From Straminergon stramineum (Eukaryota > Streptophyta > Bryopsida > Hypnales > Calliergonaceae), in assembly GCA_963920665.1 (NCBI GenBank), contig OY987263.1:44551218-44615217 (forward strand): 64,000 nucleotides of DNA. Reading direction: 5' to 3'. Within the stretch, counting starts at the first letter, position 1; each line of letters starts with the position of its first letter. The notes under the pieces were generated by a model. The model ran no database searches and had not been told where the DNA came from. It saw only the letters and a program-made list of their open reading frames with translations. The position numbers and the translations under genes are program-made. Shown one piece after another: positions 62,382 through 64,000 of this stretch.

Positions 62382-64000
62382 ATGGCCACTAGTGATGGAG
62401 ACAACGTGAGGGTCATTGACAAGTTCAATGGAGAGAACTTTGGTCTATGGAAGTTCAAGATGGAGATGATCTTAGCGGAGAAGGACTTGTGGGAGATTGT
62501 GGAGGACACCGAGGAACCACCCCCAACTGATGCCGATGCCAAAGTCAAGAAATCCTATGAGAGGAGGGTCAAGAAGGCCTTTTCCATGATTGCTTGCAAT
62601 CTTGTGGATAGGCAACTTGCACATGTTCGAGCATGCAAGGGACCCGCGGAAGCATGGAAGGTATTGTGCAACATCCATGAAACAAAGAGTTTATCCAACA
62701 TGTTATTCATTCGACGCAAGTTCTTCACATGCAAGATGCAAGAGAACGAAGACATGCTGGACCACATCAACAAGGTGAAGGCTCTTGCGGACCAATTGGC
62801 TTGTTTGGAGGTGCCCGTCACGGATGGAGACATGGTTATGACTTTGCTTGAGAGCTTGCCACCTTCTTATGAGTATCTCATCACGGCATTGGAGACAAGA
62901 CCCATGTCAGAGCTCACTCTTGACTTTATCACTGCAAGATTGATGCATGAGATGGCCAAGAGGAAGGAGAATGAGACCCAAGAAGGAGGGGTAGCACTCT
63001 ACTTACGAAATGGCCAAGGGGGGAGCTCACAACCACGCAAGGAGACACGCACGTGCTACAATTGTGGTAAGCCCGGCCACCTTGCAAGGTTTTGTAAGCA
63101 ACCCAAGAAGGAGAGTGCAAACAAGGCAAGTGTGGAGGAGGAGTTTGCGCTTGCTGCCAATGATGGGTATGACAACACCAACATGTTCAAGTGGATCATC
63201 GACTCGGGTGCAACACAACACATGACCCCACATAGGCAAGCATTTCTCACTTATCAATCTATTAGCAACCGCAAGGTGTATTTGGGGGACAATGGCGTGG
63301 TGGATGCAATTGGCATAGGTTGCATTGTAGTGGAGGTGGAGGTGAAGGGTCAATTGAGGACAATTCGCATCCAAGATGTGTTGCATGTGCCCAAGTTGCA
63401 TGCCAATTTGCTCTCGGTGAGCAAGTTGGTGTCACAAGATTTGAAGGTGCAATTCAACAACAAGGGTTGCATTTTAGGGGCACCCAATGGAGGGACAATT
63501 GTCACGGCATCAAGAGAGGGCAACTTGTACCAATTGAAGTTCAAAGTGGTGAACGGCACAAGCATGGCGTGTTTGGCCCAAGGACCACTCCATCAACACT
63601 CTTTGGAGTTATGGCACAAGAGATTGGGCCACCTTAATGAGAAGAGTGTCAAGCGCCTTCAAAGCATGGTGGGTGGCATGCAAGTGGAGAAGGGCTCTTG
63701 TGATCTCAATTGTGAGGCTTGCATTGAAGGCAAGCAAGCGAGGCAACCATTTCCAAGCGATGGAGCAACGAGGGCAACCAAGGTGTTGGAGATTGTGCAC
63801 TCCGATGTGTGTGGCCCAATGAAGACCCCTTCCATGGGTGGTGCAAGGTATTTCTTGACCTTCATTGATGATTTTTCAAGGAAGGTGTGGGTGTTCATGC
63901 TCAAGTGCAAGAGTGACGTGTTTGAGAGGTTCAAGGTATGGAAGGCACTTGTGGAGAATGAATCGGGGCAAAAGGTGAAGGTATTGAGGTCGGACAATGG
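62382..64000 (+). CDS. Ty1/copia gag-pol, open to window edge
   Basis: The polyprotein that packages and copies the retrotransposon, here its first 539 codons. From ATG 62,382 the frame is open without a stop to base 64,000. It encodes gag (UBN2-like, IDKFNGENFGLWKFKMEMIL, about residues 1-220), a zinc knuckle CYNCGKPGHLARFC (near 63,057), the protease with catalytic DSGA in IIDSGATQHMT (near 63,196), the GAG-pre-integrase LWHKRLGHLN (near 63,610) with CEACIEGKQARQPF, and the start of the integrase core HSDVCGPM...FIDDFSRKVWVF (near 63,800). Reverse transcriptase and RNase H lie beyond the window. The absence of damage, in contrast to the copia at 3.4-9.1 kb, marks a young, possibly still active copy inserted into an older relative. 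Confidence 0.95.
   Translation, partial: MATSDGDNVRVIDKFNGENFGLWKFKMEMILAEKDLWEIVEDTEEPPPTDADAKVKKSYERRVKKAFSMIACNLVDRQLAHVRACKGPAEAWKVLCNIHETKSLSNMLFIRRKFFTCKMQENEDMLDHINKVKALADQLACLEVPVTDGDMVMTLLESLPPSYEYLITALETRPMSELTLDFITARLMHEMAKRKENETQEGGVALYLRNGQGGSSQPRKETRTCYNCGKPGHLARFCKQPKKESANKASVEEEFALAANDGYDNTNMFKWIIDSGATQHMTPHRQAFLTYQSISNRKVYLGDNGVVDAIGIGCIVVEVEVKGQLRTIRIQDVLHVPKLHANLLSVSKLVSQDLKVQFNNKGCILGAPNGGTIVTASREGNLYQLKFKVVNGTSMACLAQGPLHQHSLELWHKRLGHLNEKSVKRLQSMVGGMQVEKGSCDLNCEACIEGKQARQPFPSDGATRATKVLEIVHSDVCGPMKTPSMGGARYFLTFIDDFSRKVWVFMLKCKSDVFERFKVWKALVENESGQKVKVLRSDN

Noticed and set aside
63257..63273. TTAGCAACCGCAAGG as a possible inverted partner of the orphan MULE end
   Set aside because: It lies inside the intact copia gag-pol and has no GAGC-box array next to it.
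1..64000. CRISPR arrays, prokaryotic operons, ribosomal or transfer RNA genes
   Set aside because: No regular spacer-repeat array, no operon-like packing, and no tRNA cloverleaf or rRNA signature was seen; the primer sites are only tRNA-complementary stretches.

Overview
This is a nuclear window from a land plant with a large, repeat-rich genome. A gymnosperm or fern-like plant fits, but the species cannot be fixed from the sequence. Spliceosomal introns, Ty1/copia retrotransposons, CACTA and Mutator-like (MULE) elements, and a five-finger CCCH protein of the plant ZFN type all point this way. Most of the window is AT-rich, decayed repeat sequence. The exception is one sharply bounded GC-rich gene island at about 50.6-57.5 kb.

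Layout. 1-3.35 kb: nothing recognised. 3.35-9.15 kb: an old, stop-riddled Ty1/copia element with a 5' LTR, split by a 1,186-bp CACTA element that has its 3-bp target duplication. 9.15-15.04 kb: non-coding repeats, several minisatellites, and a second LTR-like start at 15,050. 16,155-33,520: one very large MULE-type transposon of 17,366 bp, with GAGC-box terminal inverted repeats and a perfect 10-bp target duplication. 33.8-36.5 kb: three degenerate tandem-repeat tracts. 40.7-42.2 kb: a two-exon gene for a trypsin-fold protein whose expected catalytic Ser is Asn. 46.5-50.5 kb: an array of about 0.95-kb units joined at TTAA. 52.7-56.9 kb: a seven-exon CCCH zinc-finger gene, reverse strand. 59.18 kb: an orphan terminus of the same MULE family. 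About 59.9-64 kb: two nested Ty1/copia elements, the inner one with an open gag-pol running off the window.

The main discovery candidate is the giant MULE. It carries two divergent genes around a shared control region of about 35-bp iterons. Leftward is a transposase with GCM/WRKY-like Cys/His cluster, DDE core and SWIM zinc finger. Rightward is a 13-exon gene whose product would join a ParB-like domain (GNHRR box), a charged coiled coil and a beta-class amino-methyltransferase fold (DCPE in place of DPPY, then DCTASTG as motif I). Such ParB-methyltransferase fusions are known in bacteria and phages; I know of none described as cargo of a plant DNA transposon. In this copy both genes are disrupted, nearly all by in-frame stops with splice sites kept, so it looks like a recently silenced member of a family that may still have intact copies elsewhere. 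Its introns also hold a family of about 100-bp fold-back sequences centred on a palindrome.

The CCCH gene and the trypsin-fold gene are the two likely host genes. The rest is mobile or satellite-like sequence. All gene models come from reading splice sites and frames by eye.
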